Assembly (NCBI GenBank): GCA_001916715.1
Contig: MNSZ01000058.1
Location: 77,335 to 141,334, forward strand
From: Firmicutes bacterium CAG:24053_14
Lineage (GTDB): Bacteria; Bacillota; Clostridia; Oscillospirales; Oscillospiraceae
Reading direction: 5' to 3'
DNA length: 64,000 nucleotides
Below the pieces are notes generated by a model. It had not been told where the DNA came from. It was given only the letters and a program-made list of their open reading frames with translations, and ran no database searches. Positions 49,903 to 60,154 of the stretch are shown piece after piece. The translations under genes and the position numbers were made by a program. Position 1 is the first letter of the stretch. Each line of letters starts with the position of its first letter.

Positions 49903-52281
49903 TTATATTTTCACCATATGCAATGCGGCAGCGCGGAGCATGAGCTTTTTCACCGTGCCGCTGTCAAATTCAATTTCTATCAGATAATCATTTCCCATAG
50001 GCGTCATTTTCACGAGCTTGCCATCACCAAAGGCCCTATGTCGCACTCTGTCGCCGACGGAAAACTGCGGCTTTTCGGCCGCCTTGGGCTTTGGCGCGGA
50101 CGGCGGCGCAACGGGCTTTTTGAGGCTCTGCTGCGACGGAGCGCGGAAGGCAAACTCCTTCTGCACCTGCGATTTTTCCGAATATCCGTAGCCTCTGGGG
50201 ATATTGCGCTTTTCAAGATGTTCCTCGGGTATCTCGTCGATAAAGCGAGAAACGCGGTTTGCCGTTGTGCGGCCAAAGAGCATTCTTTGCCGCGCGCAGG
50301 AAAGAAACAGCCTCTTCTTTGCGCGCGTTATCGCAACATAACAAAGTCTGCGCTCTTCCTCCATCTCATCGGCTTCACCGATGGCTTTTATGCCGGGGAA
50401 AATGCCCTCCTCACAGCCGACGACAAAGACGTTCGGGAATTCCAGTCCCTTTGCCGAATGCATGGTCATCATAACTACGCAGTCGGCGCTGTCATCGTAG
50501 TTGTCCATATCTGTATACAGGGCAACGTCGGCAAGGTAGCCCTCGAGAGTGGGATTATCCGTCTCACCTTTATAGTTAATGATGCTCGATTTAAGTTCTT
50601 TTATGTTCTGAGCGCGCGCATCATCCTCAACGGTGTGCTTTTCTTCCAGCATACGCAGATATCCGGTGCGCTCAACAAGCTGATCGTACAAAAGGTCCGG
50701 CGCAAGCTCGTCTTTCTGAGCCATAAGCTCGTTTATCATCCCGGCAAACAGCAGCATTCGCGGAGCGGCGCGGCTGAGGTCGGGATAGAGATCGGCCTTG
50801 CTTATGACGGAAAACAGCGAGCAGTTATTTTCATGCGCTATGGCGGCGGCGGTTTCAATGCTTTTCGCTCCAATGCCGCGCGGCGGATTGTTTATTATCC
50901 TGCCAAGGCGCAGATCGTCATCCGGCGAGGCTATGACGCACAGATATGCAAGCATGTCCTTTATCTCGGCGCGGTCAAAGAAGCCCGTGCCGCCGAAAAT
51001 TTTATACGGAATGCCGTTGCGCTTGAACGCCTGCTCTATCTGGTGCGACTGCGCGTTCATGCGGTAAAGCACCGCGTTATCGCCCCAGGACGCGCCTTTG
51101 CCGTACAGTCCGAGGATCTGGGACGCAACAAAGCGCGCCTCATCGTGCTCGTTATCGGCAACATAAAGCTCGGGCTTTTCGCCCATGTCACCCTTTGTCC
51201 ACAGCTCCTTGCCCTTACGGCCGAGGTTGTTTTTGATAACGGCGTTTGCCGCGCCGAGGATATGTCCCGTGCTGCGGTAGTTCTGCTCAAGGCGGATGAC
51301 GCGGCAGCCCTTATATTCGTCCTCGAACGAAAGTATGTTCTCGATCGTTGCGCCGCGGAACTTGTAAATACTCTGGTCATCATCGCCGACGACGCATATA
51401 TTGCCCCAGCCCTCTGCAAGCTTGGATGCAAGCATGTACTGGAGCTTATTTGTATCCTGATATTCGTCGATGAGTATGTACTTAAACCGCTTCTGCCAAT
51501 ATTGGCACACGTCCTCGTTTTCATTGAGAAGCTTCACGGTGTAGTAAATAAGATCGTCGAAATCCATTGCGCCGGCTGCGAACGCGCGGCGAGAGTATTC
51601 GGCATAGATCTCCGCTATCTTTACTCTGCGCGCGTCGCCGGTCGCCTTGGCTCGGGCATAGTACTGCTCGGGCGAGCAGCAATCGTCCTTTGCGCGGCTT
51701 ATCTCCGAAAGGAGCATGCGCGGCGGATATTTTTTATCGTCAAGGTCAAAATCGCGCAGAATGTGCTTTATAAGGCTCTGACTGTCGGAGCTGTCATAGA
51801 TAGTGAAGCTCGACGTAAAGCCCAGACGGTCGGCGTCGCGGCGCAGTATGCGCACGCAGGCCGAGTGGAAGGTGGACGCCCACACATCGGCTCCGGCCTC
51901 GCCGAGCATTTTTGAAAGCCTTGTTTTCAGCTCGTCGGCGGCCTTATTCGTAAACGTTATTGCGAGGATGCGCCACGGCTCGACAGGCTCAAAGGCCGCG
52001 GTGCGCCTTGCCTCATCGTCAAGCCGCGCCATTGCGTCGATATCCTCAATGCCTGCATTTTCAGGTATCTCCTCGCAGTCGCCGGCTTTGCCGTAACGCA
52101 TGAGATTTGCAATTCTGTTTATGAGCACCGTCGTTTTGCCGCTGCCTGCGCCCGCAAGGATGAGCAGCGCGCCCTCAGTCGCCATGACAGCCTTTCTCTG
52201 CATGGGATTAAGCCCGGCAAAATCGGTCTCTATTACTTTTCTTCTCGCTTCGAGATATCTTTTGTTAAAATCATTATTCAT
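49903..52281 (-). CDS. UvrD/PcrA-type 3'-5' DNA helicase
   Basis: A 792-residue SF1A helicase acting in repair and replication restart. Motif I is AGAGSGKTT at about 43-51, motif Ia is ITFTNKAADELK, motif II DEYQDTNK, motif III VVGDDDQSIYKFRGA, motif V MTMHSAKGLEF and motif VI VAITRAKKRLF. The C-terminal tail (about 700-792) has a small PcrA-like domain (VGDRVRHRAFGDGKL). The promoter sits so close that the mRNA may start at or next to the ATG, and there is no Shine-Dalgarno. Confidence 0.93.
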   Translation of the reverse strand: MNNDFNKRYLEARRKVIETDFAGLNPMQRKAVMATEGALLILAGAGSGKTTVLINRIANLMRYGKAGDCEEIPENAGIEDIDAMARLDDEARRTAAFEPVEPWRILAITFTNKAADELKTRLSKMLGEAGADVWASTFHSACVRILRRDADRLGFTSSFTIYDSSDSQSLIKHILRDFDLDDKKYPPRMLLSEISRAKDDCCSPEQYYARAKATGDARRVKIAEIYAEYSRRAFAAGAMDFDDLIYYTVKLLNENEDVCQYWQKRFKYILIDEYQDTNKLQYMLASKLAEGWGNICVVGDDDQSIYKFRGATIENILSFEDEYKGCRVIRLEQNYRSTGHILGAANAVIKNNLGRKGKELWTKGDMGEKPELYVADNEHDEARFVASQILGLYGKGASWGDNAVLYRMNAQSHQIEQAFKRNGIPYKIFGGTGFFDRAEIKDMLAYLCVIASPDDDLRLGRIINNPPRGIGAKSIETAAAIAHENNCSLFSVISKADLYPDLSRAAPRMLLFAGMINELMAQKDELAPDLLYDQLVERTGYLRMLEEKHTVEDDARAQNIKELKSSIINYKGETDNPTLEGYLADVALYTDMDNYDDSADCVVMMTMHSAKGLEFPNVFVVGCEEGIFPGIKAIGEADEMEEERRLCYVAITRAKKRLFLSCARQRMLFGRTTANRVSRFIDEIPEEHLEKRNIPRGYGYSEKSQVQKEFAFRAPSQQSLKKPVAPPSAPKPKAAEKPQFSVGDRVRHRAFGDGKLVKMTPMGNDYLIEIEFDSGTVKKLMLRAAALHMVKI

Positions 52282-52289
52282 AGCGTGTT

Positions 52290-52318
52290 ATTTTACCACG
52301 TTCGACCGGCTCTTTCAA
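52290..52318 (-). promoter_or_regulatory. promoter of the helicase gene
   Basis: On the minus strand TTGAAA and TAAAAT are 17 bp apart. The -35 overlaps the MATE stop codon; the predicted transcript starts one to three bases before the ATG. Confidence 0.55.
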
Positions 52319-53694
52319 GAGTCAAGAACCACATGGTCATAGCGCTTTGACGGACGCGTTATAATAAGCGCGCAGAAAATGAGAACCATGTTTATCGCAA
52401 GGCTAATGGGATACACCTGCATGATCGTTTCAAAGGTCTGCGACATGGGGAACACCATGTAAATCCATATTATTCTCGTTCCGCACACGCCGAATATCGT
52501 AAGCAGCGCAGGAGTCAGCGAAATGCCGAAGCCGCGCATGTAGCCGGACATGCAGTCATATATCGTTGAAAAAATATAAGACATAAAAATGAATTTCAAT
52601 CTTACCATGCCGAGGCGAATGACCTCAGGATCGTTATTGAACAGCGCGATAAGGTATTTACCGGAGGCAAGAGCTATTGCGACTGCACAGGCGGTTGCTA
52701 TGACGCTTTCTATAAGGCAGAGCTTGAGCGCCTTGCGGCAGCGGTCTATCTGACCGGCGCCGTAGTTCTGGCCGACGAAGGTAGTGCAGGCCTGTCCGAA
52801 GGAGTTGAGGATATAATACGCCATGATCTCAACATTGAACGCAGCCGAGGACGCCGCCATCGTCACCTTGCCGAGGCTGTTTATCGCAGACTGGACTACG
52901 ATATTTGAAAGCGAGAACACAGCTCCCTGTATTCCTGCCGGAACGCCGATCTTGAGTATGCGCCAGAGTATTTTCCAGTCGATGCGCAGATTCTTAAACT
53001 CAACATGGATAAAAAGCTCGCTTCTTAAAAGCCTGCGCAGAAGAACAACGGAGCTTACGACATTTGCAAGCACCGTCGCTATCGCAACGCCGTCAACGGT
53101 TTTGTTCAGAACTACGACGAAAAACAGGTTGAGTATTACATTTAGAACGCCGGACAGGGCAAGCGCCACAAGCGGCGTTTTCGTATCGCCGGCGCTGCGG
53201 AATATGGCCGCTTCAAAGTTATAAAGGAATATTACCGGCAGGCCGAGAAGATAAATGCGCATATATTTAAGCGCAAGTGGGAAAACATCCTCCGGCACCT
53301 GGAGCATTGAAAGCACAGGCTCGGCAAGCAGTTGCCCGAGCAGGCCGACAATAATGCCGCCCAATACGGCGGCTACAATCGATGTATGTACGGCGCGCGA
53401 TACCGTTTCCTTATCTCCTCTGCCGATGGCATTTGCTATGACAACGTTTGCGCCCAGAGCGATGCCGATGAAGATATTAAGCAGCAGGCCGATGACCGGT
53501 CCGTTTGCGCCGACGGCTGCGACCGCCGCGACCGTATCGCCCTCGGCAAAATTACCGACGATAGCTATATCCGAGGCATTAAACAGCTGCCCGAGTATGC
53601 CGGTGGCGGCAACAGGCAGCGCATAACGCAATATTTTATCCCACATTGGGCCGTTAAGAATATCGATCGCAAGGCTTCTCTTTCTTTTTTCCAT
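52315..53694 (-). CDS. MATE-family efflux transporter
   Basis: A 459-residue membrane protein with about twelve helices in two halves, of the DinF/NorM-related MATE fold. The opening contains ALPVAATGILGQLFNASD, and the repeat FGQACTTFVGQNYGAG is in the second half. These pumps exchange cations for drugs or metabolites. The substrate is unknown. In the same direction, the helicase gene lies 33 bp downstream with its own promoter. The 53695-53842 gap shows no further feature. Confidence 0.9.
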   Translation of the reverse strand: MEKRKRSLAIDILNGPMWDKILRYALPVAATGILGQLFNASDIAIVGNFAEGDTVAAVAAVGANGPVIGLLLNIFIGIALGANVVIANAIGRGDKETVSRAVHTSIVAAVLGGIIVGLLGQLLAEPVLSMLQVPEDVFPLALKYMRIYLLGLPVIFLYNFEAAIFRSAGDTKTPLVALALSGVLNVILNLFFVVVLNKTVDGVAIATVLANVVSSVVLLRRLLRSELFIHVEFKNLRIDWKILWRILKIGVPAGIQGAVFSLSNIVVQSAINSLGKVTMAASSAAFNVEIMAYYILNSFGQACTTFVGQNYGAGQIDRCRKALKLCLIESVIATACAVAIALASGKYLIALFNNDPEVIRLGMVRLKFIFMSYIFSTIYDCMSGYMRGFGISLTPALLTIFGVCGTRIIWIYMVFPMSQTFETIMQVYPISLAINMVLIFCALIITRPSKRYDHVVLDS

Positions 53695-53842
53695 ACAAAC
53701 ACCTCACATTCTGCAAAGCTCCAATAAAACTCCAACAAAACACCATGATATTTTAACGCAGTCTTTGCGTTTTTCAAGTGTTCTTACATTATTTAATAAA
53801 TTCTTAATAAGTTTTTGGCAGAATGCATTATTTCAAAGCAAA

Positions 53843-53880
53843 GAAAAATGCTCACACGCTCAAATTGCGTGTAAGCATTC
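53843..53880 (-). terminator. terminator of the spoIIA operon
   Basis: AATGCTTACACGC and GCGTGTGAGCATT pair with one G-T, followed by TTTTTC on the minus strand, just after the sigF stop. Confidence 0.8.
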
Positions 53881-53882
53881 AG

Positions 53883-54590
53883 TCACGACAGCATTTCGCG
53901 AAGCTGTGCTATCGCTTTGCGCTCAAGGCGCGATATCTGGACCTGCGACACTCCCAGCACCTTGGCCGTTTTTTCCTGAGTAAAGCCGTGATAATAGCGC
54001 AGATACAGGGTCTTCCGCTCCTTCTCGGGAAGCTCCTCAATGGCGCAGCGCAGCGCTACATGCTCGATCATGCGCTCCTCGCCCTCGGTGTCGCACAGAA
54101 CGTGCTCAAGCGTGAAGCCGTCTTCGCCCGTCTCGCGCTGCAGGCTTTCGGCCGGATTTGCCGCCGTTTCTGCAAAAGCGATGTCCTCGGGTGTCAGCCC
54201 GGTTTCGGCCGCAAGCTCAGAGATCAGCGGCACACGGCCGAGGCGCTGCTCAAGCGCGCACCGCGCGTTTTTTATATGAAGCGCACGCTCTTTGATCCCC
54301 CGGCTGACCTTCACTGTTCCGTCATCACGCAGAAACCTGCGTATCTCGCCTGCTATCTTCGGCACGGCATAGGTCGAAAACTGCGTTCCGAACCCGGGAT
54401 CGAAGCCCGCAACGGCTTTAAGGAAGCCGAGGCAGCCGAGCTGATACAAATCGTCCGGCTCAACGCCGCGGCCGAAAAAGCGCCGCGCAACGCTCCAGAT
54501 AAGCCCCGAATTATCCTCAACGAGCCGCTCGGACGCCGCCTTGTCCCCCTTCTTCGCAAGGCACAGATCGTTGAGCATGCACTCGGTCAT
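53883..54590 (-). CDS. sigF: RNA polymerase sigma factor SigF (forespore)
   Basis: A 235-residue sigma-70 family factor of the sporulation group. Region 2 carries VARRFFGRGVEPDDLYQLGCLG and region 4 ends in GVSQVQISRLERKAI. It directs early forespore transcription once freed from SpoIIAB. It overlaps spoIIAB by 4 bp (ATGA). SigG is close in sequence, but the operon order spoIIAA-spoIIAB-sigF settles the identity. Confidence 0.95.
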   Translation of the reverse strand: MTECMLNDLCLAKKGDKAASERLVEDNSGLIWSVARRFFGRGVEPDDLYQLGCLGFLKAVAGFDPGFGTQFSTYAVPKIAGEIRRFLRDDGTVKVSRGIKERALHIKNARCALEQRLGRVPLISELAAETGLTPEDIAFAETAANPAESLQRETGEDGFTLEHVLCDTEGEERMIEHVALRCAIEELPEKERKTLYLRYYHGFTQEKTAKVLGVSQVQISRLERKAIAQLREMLS

Positions 54591-55027
54591 CGAAAGCCTC
54601 TGCGCTGGCGGATAGTTCTCAGCATCGTTACCGTAGTGCCCTTGCCCGGCGTACTTTTGACCTTCAGCTTGTCCATAAAGCTTTCCATAATGGTAAAGCC
54701 CATACCGCTGCGCTCCTCGCCGCCGGTGGTGTACATCGGCAGCATTGCCTGCTGAAGATCGGCTATGCCGCGCCCTTTATCTCGGATAACTATCTCGAGC
54801 TTTTCTCCGTCGAGGATGCGAAGGCGCATACTTATCGTCCCGATGCTGTCCGGATACGCGTGGACGATGCAGTTTGTTACCGCCTCGCTGACCGAGGTTT
54901 TGATATCGCCCAGCTCATCGAGCGTCGGGTCAAGCTGCGCGGCAAAGCCGGCCGCGGCCGCGCGCGCAAAGCTCTCGTTTGAGCTGAAGCTTGGAAATTC
55001 AAGCTTTATGTAGTTTGTCACCGTCAT
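54587..55027 (-). CDS. spoIIAB: anti-sigma F factor SpoIIAB
   Basis: A 146-residue GHKL-fold serine kinase and anti-sigma factor. The N-box-like region has SEAVTNCIVHAYP, then DKGRGI and GMGFTIMESFMDKL. It binds and holds SigF and phosphorylates SpoIIAA. It overlaps the genes on both sides by 4 bp, which would keep the amounts balanced. Confidence 0.95.
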   Translation of the reverse strand: MTVTNYIKLEFPSFSSNESFARAAAAGFAAQLDPTLDELGDIKTSVSEAVTNCIVHAYPDSIGTISMRLRILDGEKLEIVIRDKGRGIADLQQAMLPMYTTGGEERSGMGFTIMESFMDKLKVKSTPGKGTTVTMLRTIRQRRGFR

Positions 55028-55350
55028 GTCGTTACCTCCCTTTTTGCGGCGATCGGTATCATTCTGTCGATGCCCGAGGCATCGAGCACTTTAAGCGGCT
55101 GTTTCTGGGGATTTTCAATGTACATCCGACCCCCGGCGCTGCGCATTTTCTTATAGCTCCGTACTATGACCGCAATGCCGGACGAGTCCATGAAGCCAAG
55201 CTGCGTCAGGTCGAGCACGAGGTCGCGCGGAAGATATCTGTCAATGCTGTCGGCAATGCCGTCAACAGCCGTTTTTGCGCCGTGATGGTCTAACTCGCCT
55301 GCTAAAAACACCGTTAGCCTGCCGTCGGAATATTCCGATGCGATCTTCAT
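55024..55350 (-). CDS. spoIIAA: anti-sigma F factor antagonist SpoIIAA
   Basis: A 108-residue STAS-domain protein. The phosphorylation site is in FMDSSGIAV (Ser 56-57). Dephosphorylated SpoIIAA binds SpoIIAB and releases SigF in the forespore. GGAGTGAGG precedes the ATG. The space before it is mostly occupied by the valS terminator, and I find no confident sigma-H promoter. Confidence 0.93.
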   Translation of the reverse strand: MKIASEYSDGRLTVFLAGELDHHGAKTAVDGIADSIDRYLPRDLVLDLTQLGFMDSSGIAVIVRSYKKMRSAGGRMYIENPQKQPLKVLDASGIDRMIPIAAKREVTT

Positions 55351-55377
55351 TTTTCCTCACTCCAATGCAATAAAAAT

Positions 55378-55415
55378 ATAAAAAACTGATGCCGAGCTAT
55401 GCTCAGCATCAGTTT
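55378..55415 (-). terminator. terminator of valS
   Basis: On the minus strand AAACTGATGC...GCATCAGTTT with an inner GAGC/GCTC pairing, followed by a T-rich tail. Confidence 0.8.
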
Positions 55416-55455
55416 AAATGTTTATATATGCGGATTTTGCAAAAAACGGTCGGGC

Positions 55456-58077
55456 TTATCCGAGATTTTTGAGGCTTTCCTCAAGATTTTCGATGAGCGC
55501 CTCGAGCTTTGCCTTCTTTTCGCGCTCGGCGTTAACGACCTTTTCCGGCGCGCGGGAAACGAAGTTTTCGTTTGCAAGCTTTGCGTTCTGCCCGTCGAGC
55601 TGCTTTTTAGCGTTTGCAAGCTCTTTTTCCATGCGAGCGCGCTCTTTTTCAAGATCGACAAGCTCTGCCATGGGCATGAACATGCGCGCGTTATCGGTTA
55701 TGACGGACACCATACCGTCGGTGCTCTCGGGAAGCTCCGCTCTGACCTCAACGCCGGAGGCATAGGCCAGCTTGCAGATAAACTTCTCGCCGTCGGTGAA
55801 TGCCTTTGCCTTGTCGGTGACGATGATAAGGTGGCTCTTTCTGGACGGGGGTACGTTCATTTCGGATCTGCGCGCGCGGACGGCCTTGATGGCATCCATG
55901 ACCATGCCGAAGTTTGCCTCGTCCTCGGGGAAGTTGAGCTTTTCGCTGTACTCGGGGTAAGACTGCATCATAAGCGCATCGCCCTCGTGAGGCAGCGCCT
56001 GCCATATTTCCTCGGTGATAAACGGCATGAACGGGTGCAGGAGCTTGAGTATCTCAACAAGGACATACAGAAGCACGCGCTGGGCGCTCTCCTTTGCCGC
56101 CTCGTCATCGCCGTTCAGGCGCGGTTTTGTCAGCTCAATGTACCAGTCGCAGTAATCATCCCAGATGAAATCGTATATCTTGCCTGCCGCAACGCCCAGC
56201 TCAAAGCTGTCCATATTATCGCAGACCTCTTTGACGACGCGGTTGAGCTTGGAGAGGATCCAATTATCCTCGGTCTCAAGCGTCTCGGGCAGATGATTAT
56301 CCTCAACGGTGAGGTTCATCATGACAAAGCGCGATGCGTTCCATATCTTATTGCAGAAGTTGCGCATCGCCTCGCACTTTTCAACGTAGAAGCGCATGTC
56401 GTTGCCGGGGCTGTTGCCGGTTATGAGGTTAAAGCGCAGCGCGTCCGCGCCGTACTTTTCGGCCATCTCCAGCGGATCAATGCCGTTGCCGAGGCTCTTG
56501 GACATTTTTCTGCCCTGACTGTCGCGTACAAGGCCGTGGATGAACACTGTGTGGAACGGCTCCTTTTTCATCTGCTCCATGCCGGAAAAGATCATTCGCG
56601 CGACCCAGAAGAAGATGATATCATAACCCGTTACCATGACCGAGGTCGGATACCAGTAGTCAAGCTCGGGGGTCTTGTCCGGCCATCCCATGGTCGAGAA
56701 CGGCCAGAGTGCTGAACTGAACCATGTATCGAGAACGTCCTCTTCCTGATGGATATTCTTGCTGTGGCAGTGCTCGCACTCACAGGGATCGGTGCGAGAC
56801 ACGGTTATCTTGCCGCAATCGTCGCAGTACCATGCCGGTATTCTGTGCCCCCACCAGAGTTGACGGGAGATGCACCAGTCGTGGACATTTTCCATCCAGT
56901 TCATATAGGTCTTTGTGAAGCGCTCGGGGACGAATTTTATTCTGCCGTCCTTAACGACCTCGATCGCCGCCTCGGCCAGAGGCTTCATCTTGACAAACCA
57001 CTGGGGGCTTGTGAGCGGCTCGACGACGGTGCCGCAGCGGTAGCAGCAGCCGACATTATGATTATACGGCTCGACCTTAACGAGATAGCCCTGCTCCTCG
57101 AGGTCGGCCACGATGGCCTTGCGCGCCTCGTAGCGATCCATGCCGTTGTACTTTCCGCCGTTTATTATCTTCGCGTCCTCGTCGATGCAGAGTATCTGCT
57201 CGAGATTGTGTCTGAGGCCGACCTCATAGTCATTGGGGTCATGGCAGGGCGTCATTTTGACAGCGCCCGTGCCGAAGCCAAGCTCAACATACTCGTCGGC
57301 AACGATGGGGAGCTTTCTGCCGACCAGCGGCAGGATGGCGTTCTTGCCGACAAGGTGCTTATAGCGCTCGTCATCGGGGTGAACGGCAACGCCGGAGTCG
57401 CCGAGCATGGTCTCGGGACGTGTGGTCGCGATGATGAACTCCTCGTCAGAATCCTCGATGGGGTATCTTATGTGCCAGAACGAGCCGGGCATATCCTTGT
57501 ACTCGACCTCGGCGTCGGAAAGCGCCGTGCGGCACTTGGGGCACCAGTTGATGATGCGGCTGCCCTTATAGATAAGTCCCTTTTCGTACAGCTCGCAGAA
57601 TGTTTCGCGCACGCTCTTTGCGCGTGTTTCGTCCATCGTGAACGCGCTTCTGTCCCAATCGCAGGATGCGCCGAGCACCTTCTGCTGCTCAACGATGCGG
57701 TCGCCGTATTTGTTTTTCCATTCCCAAACGCGGTCAAGGAACTTCTCGCGGCCGAGGTCGTAACGGGTAAGGCCCTCCTTAACGCGAAGCTCCTCTTCGA
57801 CCTTTATCTGGGTCGCAATGCCTGCATGATCGGTGCCGGGAAGCCAAAGTGCGGCATAGCCCTGCATGCGCTTATAGCGCGTCAGTATATCCTGCAATGT
57901 TGAGTCGAGCGCGTGACCCATGTGAAGCTGACCTGTTACGTTGGGGGGCGGCATAACTATTGAAAACGGCTTTTTGTCGGGGTCTATGACGCCCTTGAAG
58001 CAGCCATGCGACTGCCACATTTCATATATTCTTTTTTCAACCGTACCGGGGTCATACACCTTCGGCAGCTCTTTCAT
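55456..58077 (-). CDS. valS: valyl-tRNA synthetase
   Basis: An 873-residue class I synthetase that charges tRNA-Val and edits mischarged threonine. The HIGH-type motif is HMGH within [15 protein letters not shown], and KMSKS is in [11 protein letters not shown]. The editing domain lies between them. The C-terminal coiled coil ([20 protein letters not shown]) is typical of ValRS. The gene is preceded by a T-box, so it is induced by uncharged tRNA-Val. GGAGG is before the start. Confidence 0.97.
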   Translation of the reverse strand: MKELPKVYDPGTVEKRIYEMWQSHGCFKGVIDPDKKPFSIVMPPPNVTGQLHMGHALDSTLQDILTRYKRMQGYAALWLPGTDHAGIATQIKVEEELRVKEGLTRYDLGREKFLDRVWEWKNKYGDRIVEQQKVLGASCDWDRSAFTMDETRAKSVRETFCELYEKGLIYKGSRIINWCPKCRTALSDAEVEYKDMPGSFWHIRYPIEDSDEEFIIATTRPETMLGDSGVAVHPDDERYKHLVGKNAILPLVGRKLPIVADEYVELGFGTGAVKMTPCHDPNDYEVGLRHNLEQILCIDEDAKIINGGKYNGMDRYEARKAIVADLEEQGYLVKVEPYNHNVGCCYRCGTVVEPLTSPQWFVKMKPLAEAAIEVVKDGRIKFVPERFTKTYMNWMENVHDWCISRQLWWGHRIPAWYCDDCGKITVSRTDPCECEHCHSKNIHQEEDVLDTWFSSALWPFSTMGWPDKTPELDYWYPTSVMVTGYDIIFFWVARMIFSGMEQMKKEPFHTVFIHGLVRDSQGRKMSKSLGNGIDPLEMAEKYGADALRFNLITGNSPGNDMRFYVEKCEAMRNFCNKIWNASRFVMMNLTVEDNHLPETLETEDNWILSKLNRVVKEVCDNMDSFELGVAAGKIYDFIWDDYCDWYIELTKPRLNGDDEAAKESAQRVLLYVLVEILKLLHPFMPFITEEIWQALPHEGDALMMQSYPEYSEKLNFPEDEANFGMVMDAIKAVRARRSEMNVPPSRKSHLIIVTDKAKAFTDGEKFICKLAYASGVEVRAELPESTDGMVSVITDNARMFMPMAELVDLEKERARMEKELANAKKQLDGQNAKLANENFVSRAPEKVVNAEREKKAKLEALIENLEESLKNLG

Positions 58078-58098
58078 ATCTGATCCTCCTTAACAAAT

Positions 58099-58325
58099 AA
58101 AAAAACTGCGCCCCGACATTCATCAGGGCGCAGTATTACGCGGTACCACCTGAATTCCGCGCAATGCGCGGCACTCACTGCTCTGTAACGGGAGCGCCCG
58201 TCCGGCCTACTTGGATTTCGGCACGGCTGCTCGGGACCGACCTTCGGCGGCATGCCTTAGGAACTTTCACCGTCCGTTCCCTCTCTGAAAAGCATGCTTG
58301 GCTTACTCCTGTCCGTCATTGCCTT
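58099..58325 (-). promoter_or_regulatory. T-box riboswitch upstream of valS
   Basis: On the minus strand the core AGGTGGTACCGCG lies at 58151-58139. The terminator CTGCGCCCTGATG...GGGGCGCAG with T6 follows at 58133-58099. Stem I and the distal loops lie in the 5' part. A valine codon (GTA) in the CAAGTAGG segment near 58210 is a candidate specifier, not proved. Confidence 0.9.
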
Positions 58326-58336
58326 TAGTAAAATAT

Positions 58337-58366
58337 ATTATATGCACTTTTTACCCAAAAAGTCAA
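58337..58366 (-). promoter_or_regulatory. promoter of T-box-valS
   Basis: On the minus strand TTGACT and TATAAT are 18 bp apart, starting the T-box leader. Confidence 0.7.
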
Positions 58367-58376
58367 GCCGGGATTT

Positions 58377-60148
58377 TCAGCTCATGCGATAGTACTGCCA
58401 GCAGTGCAGCTTATCTATCATCGGCTGCTCGGCTTCACTGTTCACGCCGGTCTTTATAACGGGGATCTCGCGGCGCAGGTCGTAAAGGAAGCTGAAAAAC
58501 GGCTCGCTCTTTGCGCAGCCTGCAAGCTCAAGGCTAACTTCGCCGAGGAAGCTTGCGCTTATATAACCGTCCTCGGGGATATCCAGCGACGCAAAGCGCT
58601 CGGCAAAATCCGAGGTTTTTGCATATGCGTCGTTTGCCCATATGACAAAGGGAGCCGAGCAGTTTGCAATAACGTCATCGGCAATATCCATGCCGATCTC
58701 GTTATACGCAAGATAATCCGCGCCGAGATTCGGCCTGTGATCTCCGAAAAACACGAGCACATACGGATCATCAAGGCCGTTTAAGTACTCCGTCAGCTCA
58801 AGCAGCATATCCGAAGAGCACTTCACGCCGTAGGCATACACCGACAAAAGCTCCTCGGCATAGTCGCTCAGCTGAACACTGGTCTGCACCTTGGGGACCT
58901 CAAAATCGTACTTGGAATAAGTATACGCCTGATGGTTCTGAATGGTCGTTGCGTAGGTGAACAGTCTTTCGCCGTTTTGTGTGCGCTCGGAGACAAGCGA
59001 CTTGAGGTTTTTCAGGAAGGCTGTTTCCATTTTGGATTTATCCTCAAGATCCTCAACAAACACGCGCTCAGCGCCGAATCGCGATTGTAAAACCAGCTGT
59101 TGCCGGGATGGAAATAGAGGCTCGAATATCCCTGGTCGCCAAGAAGCGTTGCCATTGACGGAACAGAGTGGTGGAACGATCTCATAGCCGAATTTGATGT
59201 TGCGCTTATGAGATTTGTCTGCATGCCGGTGAGCACATCGAACTCCGTATTCGCGGTTCCCGCTCCGAAATTGGGCACAACGATGTGGCCGCTGATACTG
59301 TTCGGACTTGATGCGACCTCGTGAAAGCCGCGCATCGGATCGTCTTTTTCGGAATATGTAAAGGCGTCGGCATCGGTGACGTCATTGAACGCCTCGCACA
59401 TTATCATGATTATCTGCGGCTTTACGCCCTCAGGCTCTTCGGTTTTCTGCTCTGAAATATAGCTTTCTACGGTTTTTTCGGAATATCCGTCGGGCTTATC
59501 GACCGTATAAAGGTTAAAGTTATATAAGAAGCAATAGTTAAGTCCAAGCTCGTTGAATATCGACGTCACGTTATATTCCGAGCTCACCGGGAACGAGGCA
59601 TACAGCTCCCTGCCGCGATAAAGGCCGAAGAATGCGCCTGCGAAAACAGCTATGCTCAGCACGATGCCGACTATACGCGGCACGGCAGGGCGCTTCCTCG
59701 TTCTGCCAAGCACGATCGCGAGGGCTATGAAAACGGCTGTCGATAAAACGATCACCGCTATGACCGCCGGGTGAAGATCAAGCCTGTAATCGCCGGAGGC
59801 CTGAAGCGCCTCACGCAGCAGGAGTATATCCGCCGGTACAAGCGGATCGTCGCGTCCGTCTATCTTGAGCAGGTTTGCATACGACAGCAGCCCGAACACA
59901 AGGTTCGCGGCGGCTCCGGCGGCAAAGCTGTTCATGCAGGCAAAATATATCACAAGCAGCAGCACGGCTATCGGCAGGACGTTCAGAAGTATAAGAAGCG
60001 GATTTCTGAGCATAAAGCCTACCGTGTGCCTGAAGGAGCCCGGTGATATGTATATGCACATAAGGAATATCCAGCCCGTGAGCAGCAGAAGCTCAAGCCA
60101 TGTAAACCTGCTGTGAATATCTTTCAGCTTAGAAAACTTACCGTTCAT
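58377..60148 (-). pseudogene. LTA-synthase-like (sulfatase-fold) gene split by a frameshift
   Basis: Two overlapping frames, 59012-60148 and 58377-59063, together encode one LtaS-like protein of about 590 residues. The first has about five membrane helices and the start of the sulfatase domain (IIMIMCEAFND metal Glu, GTANTEFDVLTG with the nucleophile Thr, HPGNSWFYNR). The second supplies the end, with GDHRPN as metal ligands. The junction after YNR at about 59060-59085 loses a few codons and the frame. The enzyme would make a polyglycerol- or related phosphate polymer at the cell surface. A sequencing error is possible. degV lies 6 bp upstream. Confidence 0.8.
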
Positions 60149-60154
60149 TATCCA

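Noticed and set aside
49918..51915. 665-codon open frame on the plus strand
   Set aside because: It is fully antisense to the UvrD/PcrA helicase. Its translation has no family motif and is explained by GC-rich third positions of the real gene.
55399..57903. Long plus-strand frames over valS
   Set aside because: Shadows of the valine synthetase gene, which has all catalytic motifs.
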